DNA of 64,000 nt from Mesorhizobium sp. B1-1-8 (GCF_006442795.2 NZ_CP083956.1:1054001-1118000), one strand, 5' to 3'; shown: positions 38,551 through 46,785, counted from the stretch's first letter. Translations and numbers: made by a program. Notes: generated by a model from the sequence alone, not told the origin.

Positions 38551-39834
38551 TCAAGCCGTCTGCGGCTCCGGATCGAAAGCCGGCCTGCTGGTGTTGATCA
38601 GCAGCGAGATACAGGCCGCGGCAATGCCCGTCATGCCGGCGATCAGGAACGCCAGCTCGTAATTGCCCTGCAACTCGCGCATGGTGCCGCCGAAGGCCGC
38701 GGCTGCCGCCGCGCCGACCTGATGGCCGGCGACAATCCAGCCGAAGACGATCGGCCCGCTGCGGTCGCCGAAGGCCTCGTTGGCAAGCCGCAGAGTCGGC
38801 GGCACGGTGGCGATCCAGTCGAGGCCGTAGAGCACGGCGAAGATGATCAGGCTCGTCGCCGAGAAGCCGGAATAGGGCAGATAGATCAACGACAGGCCGC
38901 GAATGCCGTAATAGACGCCGAGCAGCTTGCGCGGATCGAAGCGGTCGGTGAGCCAGCCCGACAGCGTCGTGCCGATCAGGTCGAAAATGCCCATCATCGA
39001 CAACAGGCCGGCTGCCTGCACCTCGCCGATGCCCATGTCGCCGCAAAACGAGATCAGATGCGTGCCGACCAGGCCGTTGGTGGTGAAGCCGCAGATGAAG
39101 AAGGTGGCGAACAGATACCAGAACACCCTTGTGCCGGCGGCACGGCGCAGCGTGTTCAGCGTATGGGCCAGGAAATTGCCCTGCGAGGCAGGCGACACAG
39201 GCGGCACGTCGTCGACATCGGCGCCGTAGCGCACCTGTCCGATCGAGGCCGGCCGCTCGGGTACCAGCAGATAGACGAAGGGCACCAAAGCAGCGGTGGC
39301 GACGGCGACGGCGATCGCCACCGGCTTCCAGCCGCCGCTCTGCGCCAGCGCAGCGATCACCGGCAGGAACACCAGCATGCCGGTGGCGCTGGAGGCCGAC
39401 ATCAGGCCCATCATCAGGCCGCGATTGGTCTTGAACCAACGGTTGACGATTGTGGCGCCGAGCACGCTCGCCACCGCGCCGGAGCCGATGCCGGAAAAGA
39501 CGCCCCAGGTGATGAACAGATGCCAGGGCTCGGTCATCAACAGGCTGAGCGCGGTCGATCCCGACATCACCAGCAGCGCGCCGAGCAGCGTGCGGCGCAG
39601 GCCGATGCGCTCCATCAGCGCTGCCGCGAACGGCCCTGTCAGACCGTAGAGCAGGATGCCGATGCTCGCGGCCCAGGACGTCACGTCACGATGCCAGCCG
39701 AAGCTATCCTCCAGCGGCACCATCATCACCGAGGGGGCGGAGCGAAGCCCGGCTGCGACCAGCAGGCAGAAGAAAATGACGGCAACGACGACGAAGGCGT
39801 AGCGCTGGCCAAACGGGCGGGACTGAGCTATCAT
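38551..39834 (-). CDS. MFS transporter (OFA/monocarboxylate-type)
   Basis: 427-residue, about 12-helix permease. The opening RYAFVVVAVIFFCLLVAAGL, then SWAASIGILLYGLTGPFAAAL, ERIGLRRTL and the middle SASSATGMLVFLPVIAALA resemble the OFA/monocarboxylate branch of MFS. I chose the ATG at 39834, because the preceding in-frame residues overlap the operator. The last codons touch the hairpin repeat. The gene is divergent from a TetR regulator, with twin operator arms between them, one of which begins at this gene's start codon, so repression by that TetR protein is very likely. Confidence 0.9.
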   Translation of the reverse strand: MIAQSRPFGQRYAFVVVAVIFFCLLVAAGLRSAPSVMMVPLEDSFGWHRDVTSWAASIGILLYGLTGPFAAALMERIGLRRTLLGALLVMSGSTALSLLMTEPWHLFITWGVFSGIGSGAVASVLGATIVNRWFKTNRGLMMGLMSASSATGMLVFLPVIAALAQSGGWKPVAIAVAVATAALVPFVYLLVPERPASIGQVRYGADVDDVPPVSPASQGNFLAHTLNTLRRAAGTRVFWYLFATFFICGFTTNGLVGTHLISFCGDMGIGEVQAAGLLSMMGIFDLIGTTLSGWLTDRFDPRKLLGVYYGIRGLSLIYLPYSGFSATSLIIFAVLYGLDWIATVPPTLRLANEAFGDRSGPIVFGWIVAGHQVGAAAAAAFGGTMRELQGNYELAFLIAGMTGIAAACISLLINTSRPAFDPEPQTA

Positions 39835-39892
39835 GTTACTGACCGGTACGTTGCAATTGGATGAGGCCATACATACGTACCGGTCAGTAACA
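39834..39892. promoter_or_regulatory. Twin operator for the divergent TetR/MFS pair
   Basis: TGTTACTGACCGGTACGT at 39834-39851 is the exact complement of ACGTACCGGTCAGTAACA at 39875-39892. Each 18-bp arm contains the palindromic core ACCGGT. The left arm meets the MFS start codon and the right arm ends 19 bases before the tetR start, so binding would block both genes. Confidence 0.8.
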
Positions 39893-39911
39893 TTGTCAAG
39901 CGAGTTGTTGC

Positions 39912-40529
39912 ATGTCATCCGACAATAAAATTGAAGCGTCGATCAGCGAGCCGCGTGCCGCGGCAGTGCCCAAGGCCGCCGACAAGATCCTCGATGTGGC
40001 GTTTGACCTTTTTTATCGCGAAGGCATCAGGGCGATCGGCGTCGACGAGATCGTCAGGCGCGCCGGCGTAACCAAGCCGAGCCTTTATCGCAGCTTCCCG
40101 TCCAAGGACGAACTCGCCGCCTCCTATCTGCGCAAATACGACCTCGAATTCTGGGAGCGCTTCGACGAAGCGGTCGAGGCACACCCCGGCGATCCGCGCG
40201 CGCAGATCATCGCTTTCCTCACCCGTGTCGGCAAACGCACGCAGAAGCCGGACTACCGCGGCTGCGGCATGACCAATGCCGCGGTCGAATATCCCGAGCA
40301 CGGGCATCCGGCGCGCATCGTCAGCGAGAACAACAAGCAGGAACTCCGGCGCCGCCTGCGCGCGATGGCCAAGGCGATGGGGGCGTCCGACGCCGACACG
40401 CTCGGCGATGGGCTGCTGCTGCTTATCGAAGGCGCCTATATCAGCGGCCAGCTGTTCGGCGCCGGCGGACCGGCGGCGTCGGTGGCCCGCAATGCTGACC
40501 TGCTGATAGAAGCCAGCTTGAAGAAATAG
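39912..40529 (+). CDS. TetR/AcrR-family transcriptional repressor
   Basis: 205 residues. The N-terminal helix-turn-helix is at about residues 20-65 (KILDVAFDLFYREGIRAIGV, then AGVTKPSLYRSFPSKDELAA), in the typical form with the YR-F-K ending. The ligand-binding part includes GCGMTNAAVEYP, seen in the branch near AcrR/YxaF. It is divergent from the MFS exporter and separated by a pair of 18-bp inverted operator arms. Autoregulation and control of the MFS gene are inferred. The inducer is unknown but is probably the transporter's substrate. Confidence 0.92.
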   Translation: MSSDNKIEASISEPRAAAVPKAADKILDVAFDLFYREGIRAIGVDEIVRRAGVTKPSLYRSFPSKDELAASYLRKYDLEFWERFDEAVEAHPGDPRAQIIAFLTRVGKRTQKPDYRGCGMTNAAVEYPEHGHPARIVSENNKQELRRRLRAMAKAMGASDADTLGDGLLLLIEGAYISGQLFGAGGPAASVARNADLLIEASLKK

Positions 40530-40581
40530 ACCTTGTAATCCACTCCAGCAACAAGCATTACTACGGTCGTGCCTGTAACTA

Positions 40582-41034
40582 TTGCAAATTGACGGTAACG
40601 ATTTGAACTTTGCTCGCACGCTCTCGGACGACCTCCAAAAGATGTTCCTGATCCACTATATGAGGCAGGGATACCAAGGGTTTATCAGCGAGCAGGAAAA
40701 GAGAGACGTTTTCACAGTTCTCGACCTGAATGAGTACACCGTCAAAGAGGCCGTGCTGCGCAGAGTGCTTTTCCTGTTTCTGATCTCGTCGGTTGGGATG
40801 TACTTCATCGCCAAGGCACATGGCATCAGCCCAACAGCAAGCATTCTGACCGCGTCAACATGCACGGTCGCTTTGGTCTTTTTATATCTGAGTATTTTTG
40901 TTCCCGTAGTCCTGTTCGCGGTCTTTGTATCACTGCTCGCAATCTGTTGGATGAACGACCAAACGTTCACCGCATCCGCTTTGTTTTCCACGTTGTACGC
41001 CCTGTATTTTTTTGCGAGGCTGAGAGCGCGATAG
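40582..41034 (+). CDS. Hypothetical membrane protein, compositionally unusual
   Basis: Up to 150 residues, starting at a TTG (40582) or, more conservatively, an ATG at 40642. The first 60 residues are soluble and include IHYMRQGYQGFISEQEKRD; then three hydrophobic segments follow (about 61-78, 88-120 and 128-147). Base composition is clearly more AT-rich than the genes on either side, which suggests acquisition from elsewhere. No family is recognised and no ribosome binding site is convincing. A functional assignment is not possible. Confidence 0.55.
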   Translation: MQIDGNDLNFARTLSDDLQKMFLIHYMRQGYQGFISEQEKRDVFTVLDLNEYTVKEAVLRRVLFLFLISSVGMYFIAKAHGISPTASILTASTCTVALVFLYLSIFVPVVLFAVFVSLLAICWMNDQTFTASALFSTLYALYFFARLRAR

Positions 41035-41064
41035 CGAAATCGGGCAAACAGGGATGTACTCGTC

Positions 41065-41655
41065 ATGCGTGCCGTTCTGATCCCGCTTGCCCTCGCCGGG
41101 CTCTGCCATGAAGCCCATGCCGGCGATATTTCCAGCGCCTACACCGATCTCGACTGGAAGAAGGACTGCGTAACCTACGCGCAGGCGCAAGAAGGCGAAG
41201 GTGACTGGGCCAATCTCGCCTGCTCCGGCTATCGGGGCTATCCAGTGCTGATCGGCTACGACGATGCGCGCGAATCCGTCTATTACGGCTTTCCCTCCGA
41301 CGACATGACCGCCGTCTGGGAGAGTTTCTCCGGCCTCAACACCGCGGGTCCGAGGGTCGAATGGCGCATCGAAACCAATGGCGACAAGGCCATCCCCTTC
41401 GCCGTCATTCATCGCCGCTCGGTGAGCAATCCCGATGACGAGAACAAGCCGACCGAGGTGCTCGTCGTCGCCAAGGTGGCGCAGCCGGAACAGCACGAAG
41501 GCTGCACCGTCGGCCTGGTGCTCGCCACCGGCAACGCTCAGGCCAACGACCAGGCGCGCAAGCTCGCCAACGAGAAGGCGAAGACTTTCGCCTGCGGCAA
41601 GGACAAGCGCAAAGTGATCGGCAAGGTGCCAGATTTTGGCCGGGTGGATAACTGA
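41065..41655 (+). CDS. Hypothetical periplasmic protein
   Basis: 196 residues with an N-terminal signal peptide (MRAVLIPLALAGLCHEAHAG, cleavage expected after AHA). The mature part has four cysteines (KKDCVTY, NLACSGY, EGCTVGL, TFACGKD), consistent with two disulfides, and a motif RGYPVLIGYDDARESVYYGF. I do not recognise a named family. The gene follows the AT-richer membrane protein by 30 bases but returns to the high-GC codon use of the chromosome, so it is probably native. Confidence 0.75.
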   Translation: MRAVLIPLALAGLCHEAHAGDISSAYTDLDWKKDCVTYAQAQEGEGDWANLACSGYRGYPVLIGYDDARESVYYGFPSDDMTAVWESFSGLNTAGPRVEWRIETNGDKAIPFAVIHRRSVSNPDDENKPTEVLVVAKVAQPEQHEGCTVGLVLATGNAQANDQARKLANEKAKTFACGKDKRKVIGKVPDFGRVDN

Positions 41656-41714
41656 GCGGAACGTGTGTTTTGCTCGCCAACGATTCGTATACCTGGCTCC
41701 GATCACCACGCGCC

Positions 41715-41897
41715 TTCGTCATCCTCGGGCTTGACCCGAGGATCCATGCCGTGACGGAGATGGAAGAACCCAACGGTCCAGAACGGCGAGCCTTTGCGGT
41801 GCTGCAAGAGAATTCTGCACCGCAGTGGCTCTCGGAAGTAACGGAATGGATCCTAGGGTCTCCGCGTCGCTTCGCTCCTGCTCCGCCCTAGGATGAC
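41715..41897. repeat. Intergenic repeat, family D, copy 1
   Basis: Opens cgccttcgtcatcctcgggc and ends gccctaggatgacgaagc, so its ends are complementary. Inside are gaggatccat, gaattctgcaccgcag and acggaatggatcct. The copy at 48821-49000 has the same sequence blocks in the same order. Confidence 0.8.
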
Positions 41898-41922
41898 GAA
41901 GCAGGAGATGGCCGCTCGCGAC

Positions 41923-42456
41923 CTACTTGCTGACCTTCGCGCGCTCGATCGCCTCGACGATCATTTTCTTGGCATATTTGGAATCGTGCCAGCCCTCGAT
42001 CTTGACCCATTTGCCGGGCTCGAGGTCCTTGTAGTGCTCGAAGAAGTGCTGCACCTGCTGGCGCGTGATGTCGGGCAGGTGGGTGTATTCGGTGACGTTC
42101 TCGTAGCGCAGCGTCAGCTTGGGCGACGGCACCGCGATCACTTTCTCGTCCTGGCCGGCATTGTCTTCCATGATCAGCACACCGATCGGCCGCACATTGA
42201 TGACGCAGCCCGGCACCAGCGCGCGCGTGTTGCAGACCAGCACGTCGATCGGGTCGCCGTCGCCCGACAGCGTATGCGGAACGAAGCCGTAATTGCCGGG
42301 ATAGCGCATCGAGGTGTGCAGGAAGCGGTCGACGAACAGCGTGCCGGCCTCCTTGTCCATCTCGTACTTGATCGGCTCGCCGCCGATCGGCACCTCGATG
42401 ATGACGTTGACGTCCTCGGGCGGGTTCTTTCCGGTGGGTACGGCTTCGATGCGCAT
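41923..42456 (-). CDS. ppa: Inorganic pyrophosphatase, family I
   Basis: 177-residue soluble magnesium-dependent enzyme that hydrolyses pyrophosphate released by biosynthesis. The active-site motif DGDPIDVLV is present, along with [29 protein letters not shown] and [15 protein letters not shown]. The length is standard for the hexameric bacterial form. AGAGAGGG lies about 10 bases before the ATG at 42456. No operon partner is evident. Confidence 0.96.
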   Translation of the reverse strand: MRIEAVPTGKNPPEDVNVIIEVPIGGEPIKYEMDKEAGTLFVDRFLHTSMRYPGNYGFVPHTLSGDGDPIDVLVCNTRALVPGCVINVRPIGVLIMEDNAGQDEKVIAVPSPKLTLRYENVTEYTHLPDITRQQVQHFFEHYKDLEPGKWVKIEGWHDSKYAKKMIVEAIERAKVSK

Positions 42457-42558
42457 GGCTCAAATCCCTCTCTCGATCTTGTGATCGATAGCGGGGGATG
42501 CGTTATGGTGCAATGCGGCTAATGGGCTGAATTGACCATCAAGGCCGGTGACGAGCGG

Positions 42559-43065
42559 TCATTCCCAGACGAAGGCGACCTTCTTCAGCGCTTTCTGCTC
42601 GAACACCTCGACGCCCTCGGCGACATCGCGGCCGCCGGCGCCGGCATAGAAGGCGAGCGCGTTCTGGTTGTCCTCCAGCGCCCACACCACCATGCCTTTC
42701 AGGCCGTGATTGGCAAGCCGCGCGCGGGCCGCCTTGAACAGCCGGCTGCCGAGCCCGATGCCCTGATATTCCGGCCGCAGGTAAAGCTCGTAGATTTCGC
42801 CCTGCTGCCTGAGCTCGCGGGCGCGGTTCTTGCCGATCGTGGCATAGCCGGCGATCGTGCCGCCGATCTCGACCACCAGCACCGTCGCCGCGCGGCGAAT
42901 CGCGTTCGCCCACCAGTCGGGACCGCGGCGGTTGATCATCGAGATCAGCGTGCGGTGCGGAATGATGCCGGAATAGGCGCCGCGCCAGGCCTCCTGATGC
43001 ACCTCGGCGATGGCGCTTGCATCGCGTGGCTCGGCTTTCCTGATGTCGATCGTCAGCGTGTTCAT
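42559..43065 (-). CDS. GNAT-family N-acetyltransferase
   Basis: 168 residues with the GNAT fold: IRKAEPRDASAIAEVHQEAW at the start, the strand GGTIAGYATIGKN, and the acetyl-CoA pyrophosphate loop EYQGIGLGSRLFKAARARL (the Q/RxxGxG/A motif as QGIGLGS). The C-terminal strand region has GMVVWALEDNQNALAFY. The acceptor substrate (protein, amine or antibiotic) cannot be predicted. It is a lone gene between ppa and the TPM/LemA cluster on the same strand. Confidence 0.88.
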   Translation of the reverse strand: MNTLTIDIRKAEPRDASAIAEVHQEAWRGAYSGIIPHRTLISMINRRGPDWWANAIRRAATVLVVEIGGTIAGYATIGKNRARELRQQGEIYELYLRPEYQGIGLGSRLFKAARARLANHGLKGMVVWALEDNQNALAFYAGAGGRDVAEGVEVFEQKALKKVAFVWE

Positions 43066-43187
43066 GATTGGTTAACCATAGACCCGCGTCAGCCGCTTGC
43101 AAAGAGTCCGTGCCGTCGCATCCGCGCTTTCGCACAGGCGAAGACACCGCACTTGTTGGCACAGAGCGGGTTTAACGGTTGGCTTTT

Positions 43188-43829
43188 TCAGATCTCAACG
43201 AGGTGGTCGTCCAGCTCGTTGGTGTCGCCGGCGGTGACCGGAAAATGCCCGGCCAGCACCGCGCCGACCGATTCGATCGCCTTGACGAAGCCGTCGGCGA
43301 GGCGGTCGTCGCCGGCATGTTGGGTGAGGTCGCGCACCACGCTGTCCCAGACATGCTGGCCGACCTTGACGTCGATGCCGGCGTCGGCGACCACCTCGGC
43401 ATAGCGCTCGGCGATGGAGACGAAGATCAAGACGCCGGTGCGCGCCTGGGTGCGATGCACGTTGCGGGCAAGGAACTGCTTCATCGCATTGATGTGCGCG
43501 GCCTGATAGCGCAGCCGCCTTGGCACCAGATGAATGCGCAGGGCGGGCCGCAGCCAAAGTAAAGCGAGCACCACCGCCGCCATCGCAAGCAATTGCGCCA
43601 GCACGAAATGCGGCAGGCGGATGGTCAGCCACAAGGCCTCCAGCCCATAGGCGACGGCGAGGCTGGCGACGAACACGCCGAGCGTCGCCAGGAACGCGGC
43701 GGGAAAGAAATAGCCGTCGCTGGCATGCGCGACCACGCAATAGATCTCACCGTCGGTCGTCGCCTCGGCGGCGCGGATCGCCTCGGCGATTCGGTCGTGA
43801 TCCTGCGGGCTGATCGGTCGCGTTGCCAT
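43188..43829 (-). CDS. TPM-domain membrane protein, distal gene of the LemA cluster
   Basis: 213 residues with a TPM-type domain split around two membrane helices (about 43-65 and 75-95). The start has ISPQDHDRIAEAIRAAEATT, then DGEIYCVVA; after the helices come RTGVLIFVSIAERYAEVVAD and VWDSVVRDLTQHAGDDRLAD, the family marks. GGTGAGGAA precedes the ATG at 43829, only 5 bases after the stop of the other TPM gene, so the two are cotranscribed. TPM/LemA clusters are associated with envelope homeostasis in bacteria, with no settled biochemical role. Confidence 0.85.
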   Translation of the reverse strand: MATRPISPQDHDRIAEAIRAAEATTDGEIYCVVAHASDGYFFPAAFLATLGVFVASLAVAYGLEALWLTIRLPHFVLAQLLAMAAVVLALLWLRPALRIHLVPRRLRYQAAHINAMKQFLARNVHRTQARTGVLIFVSIAERYAEVVADAGIDVKVGQHVWDSVVRDLTQHAGDDRLADGFVKAIESVGAVLAGHFPVTAGDTNELDDHLVEI

Positions 43830-43834
43830 GTTCC

Positions 43835-44842
43835 TCACCAGCTTCCCGAAGAGCCGCCGCCGCCCGACGAGCCGCCGCCGCCGGAAAATCCGCCGCCGCC
43901 CCCTCCGGAAGACCAGCCGCCGCCGCCCGACGACCAGCCGCCACCGCCGGAAGACCACCCGCCGGAAGACCGGCGGCCCGGCTCGAACGTCATGCCGAGC
44001 CAGCGGTAGCGGCCGGGACCGATCTTCTGGCCGAAGATCGGCGGCAGCACCGTCAGCGCGATGCTGCCGAAGAAGATCAGCGCCCAGATGGTGATGAAGA
44101 CGGCGAAGAACAGATTATCGGAGTTGAACGGCGCCTGCTGGTTGCGCTTGCCGCGCGCCTCCAGCTCTTCCGGATTGCCGTTAAGCACCATGATCATGTC
44201 GTCGACGGCCTTGCTGATGCCGCCGGAGAAGTCGCCGGCGCGGAAGGCCGGCACCATGTCGTTTTCGATGATCAGCTTGCTGTGCAGGTCGGTCAGCGTG
44301 CCTTCCAGCCCATAGCCGACCTCGATGCGCATCTTGCGGTCGTTCGGCGCGACCAGCAGCAGCACGCCGTTGTTTTCCTTGGCCTGGCCGAGCTTCCAGA
44401 AACGGTACAGCCGGTTGGCGTAAGGCTCGATCTCCTCGCCGCCGAGGCTGGGGATGGTGGCGACGACGATCTGGTCGGAGCCTTTTGCCTCGAAGGCGGC
44501 GAGCTTCTGCGTCAGCGCCGCTTTGGTCGAGGCATCGATGATGCCGGCATTGTCGACGACGCGACCGGTGAGAGCGGGCAGGTCGGCGGCGAGGGCGGCG
44601 AGGGGCAGGAAAAGTAGGCTGGCAAGAACGGCCAGAAGGGCGAGGTAGGCGCGAGGCGCCCCCCTCTGTCCTGCCGGACATCTCCCCCACTTGGGGGGAG
44701 ATTGGCAGCTCGACCGCCGGCTCTCTCTTTCAGACGTTGGAGAATGGCGAAGGCGAACGCGACATCCAATCTCCCCCCTTGTGGGGGAGATGTCCGGCAG
44801 GACAGAGGGGGGCGCGAAGGAACTCAACGCTGACAGTCTCAA
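43835..44842 (-). CDS. TPM-domain protein with Gly/Ser-rich tail; start region replaced by a repeat
   Basis: The recognisable protein begins with a signal peptide (YLALLAVLASLLFLPLAALA), a TPM domain (TGRVVDNAGIID, NNGVLLLVAPNDRKMRIEVG, then EGTLTD), one membrane helix (about AVFITIWALIFFGSIAL) and a tail of repeated SGGGGWSS units. It is the YgcG type. No ATG, GTG or TTG lies in frame near the signal peptide; the nearest is a TTG at 44842, reading through the intergenic repeat at 44655-44815. Alternatively, an ATG in the repeat would be used after loss of one G in a six-G run. Coordinates at the 5' end are uncertain. Confidence 0.7.
   Translation of the reverse strand: MRLSALSSFAPPSVLPDISPTRGEIGCRVRLRHSPTSERESRRSSCQSPPKWGRCPAGQRGAPRAYLALLAVLASLLFLPLAALAADLPALTGRVVDNAGIIDASTKAALTQKLAAFEAKGSDQIVVATIPSLGGEEIEPYANRLYRFWKLGQAKENNGVLLLVAPNDRKMRIEVGYGLEGTLTDLHSKLIIENDMVPAFRAGDFSGGISKAVDDMIMVLNGNPEELEARGKRNQQAPFNSDNLFFAVFITIWALIFFGSIALTVLPPIFGQKIGPGRYRWLGMTFEPGRRSSGGWSSGGGGWSSGGGGWSSGGGGGGFSGGGGSSGGGGSSGSW
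44655..44815. repeat. Intergenic hairpin repeat, family B variant, inside the LemA operon
   Basis: cccccctctgtcctgccgga, then catctcccccacttgggggg at the left, is mirrored by ctccccccttgtgggggaga, then tgtccggcaggacagagggg at the right. It lies between lemA and the TPM gene and appears to have replaced the latter's start codon. Confidence 0.85.
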
Positions 44843-44861
44843 GGAAATTCAGCCTAGCCGC

Positions 44862-45506
44862 TCACCCGCCCTGCTTCGCGCTCGTCCCAAAATTCACCTT
44901 CGGCACCTGCATCTTGTCTTCCTCGACTGTGAAGTTGGCGAACGGCTCGTTGCCGCGGAACCAGAACGTCGCCCACAGCACCGACGGGAAGGTTTTCAGC
45001 GTCAGATTGTAATCCCTGACCGCCTGGATGTAGTCGCGGCGCGCCACCGCGATGCGGTTCTCGGTGCCTTCGAGCTGCGCCTGCAGCGCCAGGAAGTTCT
45101 GGTTGGCCTTGAGGTCGGGATAGGCTTCCGACACCGCGATCAGCCGCGACAGCGCGCCCGTCAGCCCGGCCTGGGCGTCCTGGAATTTCTTCAAGGCGTC
45201 CGGATCCTTCAGCGTCTCCGGCGTCACCGTGATCTGCGTGGCCTTGGCGCGCGCCTGGACGACCGCATCGAGCGTGTCTTTCTCATGCGATGCATAACCC
45301 TTGACGGTCTCGACCAGGTTCGGGATCAGGTCTGAGCGGCGCTGGTACTGGTTGAGCACCTCGCTCCATGCCGCCCTGGCGTTCTCCTCCGCCGTCGGGA
45401 TGGTGTTGTAGCCGCAGCCGGCGAGCAGCGGCAGCACGAATGCCATCATCAGAAAGACAGGCAGGGTGCGGAAGGTGGAGGGCAGGGAGAGGCGCTGGGC
45501 AAACAT
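44862..45506 (-). CDS. lemA: LemA-family lipoprotein
   Basis: 214-residue protein with a lipoprotein signal: hydrophobic LPVFLMMAFVLPLLAGC, with the lipobox LAGC giving the acylated cysteine. The LemA core follows: YNTIPTAEENARAAWSEVLN, QYQRRSDLIPNLVETVKGYA and the long helices with LENQNFLALQAQLEGTENRI-like sequence (here ANQNFLALQAQLEGTE). GAGGG lies about 8 bases before the ATG at 45506. It is the first gene of the lemA-TPM-TPM set. Function is unknown; relatives sit in the envelope. Confidence 0.92.
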   Translation of the reverse strand: MFAQRLSLPSTFRTLPVFLMMAFVLPLLAGCGYNTIPTAEENARAAWSEVLNQYQRRSDLIPNLVETVKGYASHEKDTLDAVVQARAKATQITVTPETLKDPDALKKFQDAQAGLTGALSRLIAVSEAYPDLKANQNFLALQAQLEGTENRIAVARRDYIQAVRDYNLTLKTFPSVLWATFWFRGNEPFANFTVEEDKMQVPKVNFGTSAKQGG

Positions 45507-45636
45507 GATGGGGTCCCTCGACAGAAATTGCTCGCGAAGCATTACCACAATCAGCGCGCAAGAAAATGTCTGGACCGCGGCCTCTGTGAATGGCTGCGCG
45601 AACCGGCTAAGCTCTCGGCGGGAAAGGACAATTGCC

Positions 45637-45888
45637 ATGGCCGACGGCCGGGACGACGAGACCGAATCGCGCCGCATCCTCGAACGCGTGTCGCGCGAGA
45701 CGACGCCGGGCAGCGCATCGTTTATCGCGCGGGCGGCCAGGGGCGCGCGCGACCATGTGAGCGCCGCGGACGCCGACCGCTCCGATCCGATCGAAATTTG
45801 GGGCACCCGCATCGGCCGGACACTCGGCCTCATCGCCGCCATTGGGTTGTTGGCCTGGCTGGTGTATGTCGCCTCGCGTGGCAGCTAG
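45637..45888 (+). CDS. Small membrane-anchored hypothetical protein
   Basis: 83 residues. The soluble N-terminus is charged (MADGRDDETESRRILERVSR, then ETTPGSASFIARAA), followed by one C-terminal hydrophobic helix (about 63-79, IAAIGLLAWLVYVA). AAAGGA precedes the ATG at 45637. It lies 12 bases before pdxY and is probably cotranscribed with it. Proteins of this shape are widespread in rhizobia without a named function. Confidence 0.75.
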   Translation: MADGRDDETESRRILERVSRETTPGSASFIARAARGARDHVSAADADRSDPIEIWGTRIGRTLGLIAAIGLLAWLVYVASRGS

Positions 45889-45900
45889 GACAAAAATTCC

Positions 45901-46785
45901 ATGAATGCAGAAAAAGCCGACGCGCCGCGCGCGGTCATCGTCATCTCCAGCCATGTCGCGCGCGGCTCGGTCGGCAACCGCGCCGCGGTCTTTGCGCTGG
46001 AGACGCTGGGCTTCCCGGTGTGGGCGGTGCCCACCGTCATCCTGCCCTGGCATCCGGGCCACAGCCGCGCCACCCGCATCCTGCCGCCGCTCGACCAGTT
46101 CAAGGCGCTGATGGCCGATCTCGAACGTGCGCCATGGCTGGGCGAGGTCCGGGCCGTGCTGTCGGGCTATCTCGGCGAGGCCGGCCAGGCCGAAGCTGTT
46201 GCCTCGCTGGTCGCCGCGGTCAAGGCCAAGACCCCGAATGCCCTTTATGTCTGCGACCCGGTGATGGGCGATTCTGGCGGGCTTTATGTGCCCGAGTCGA
46301 CGGCCGCGGCGCTGCGCGACAGGCTGATGCCGATCGCCGATATCGCCACGCCCAACCGCTATGAGCTCGAATGGATGGCCGGCGCGCCGCTGCCGGACAT
46401 CAAGTCGGTAACGGCCGCCGCCCTTCACGCCGGCCCGTCGACCATGCTGGTCACCTCGGCGCCGTCGCTGATGGCCGGCGGCACCGGCAATTTCCTGCTC
46501 GACGGCAGCCAGGCCTTGCTTGCCGAGCACCGCATGATCGAAAAGCCGCCGAACGGGCTGGGCGACCTGACGGCGGCCGTCTACCTGGCCCGCATCCTCT
46601 CCGGCCAGCTGCCGGCCAAGGCGCTGCAATCGACCACCGCAGCCGTCTACGAGATCCTGGCGCGCACCGCCAAGCGCGGCGGCGACGAGTTGCAGCTCGA
46701 GACCGACGCGCAAAGCCTGTCGCATCCGATGTCCATGGTGCAGCTGCGCCACCTCACGCATCCGGGGCGGGATCGCCGGGCGTGA
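45901..46785 (+). CDS. pdxY: Pyridoxal kinase
   Basis: 294-residue ribokinase-superfamily enzyme of the vitamin B6 salvage pathway, phosphorylating pyridoxal. Visible are SSHVARGSVGNRAA near the start (the SxxxxGxxGN substrate region of this branch), YVCDPVMGDSGGLYVP, TPNRYELEWMAG and the anion-hole motif NGLGDLTAAVYLA (catalytic D in GLGD). The stop overlaps the GTG of the DUF429 gene (GTGA at 46782-46785), so translation is coupled. Together with YggS elsewhere in the window it belongs to PLP homeostasis. Confidence 0.92.
   Translation: MNAEKADAPRAVIVISSHVARGSVGNRAAVFALETLGFPVWAVPTVILPWHPGHSRATRILPPLDQFKALMADLERAPWLGEVRAVLSGYLGEAGQAEAVASLVAAVKAKTPNALYVCDPVMGDSGGLYVPESTAAALRDRLMPIADIATPNRYELEWMAGAPLPDIKSVTAAALHAGPSTMLVTSAPSLMAGGTGNFLLDGSQALLAEHRMIEKPPNGLGDLTAAVYLARILSGQLPAKALQSTTAAVYEILARTAKRGGDELQLETDAQSLSHPMSMVQLRHLTHPGRDRRA

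Noticed and set aside
43840..43980. Short tandem repeats resembling a CRISPR-like or VNTR array
   Set aside because: This is the coding sequence of the Gly/Ser-rich tail of the TPM protein (SGGGGWSS units), with no spacers.
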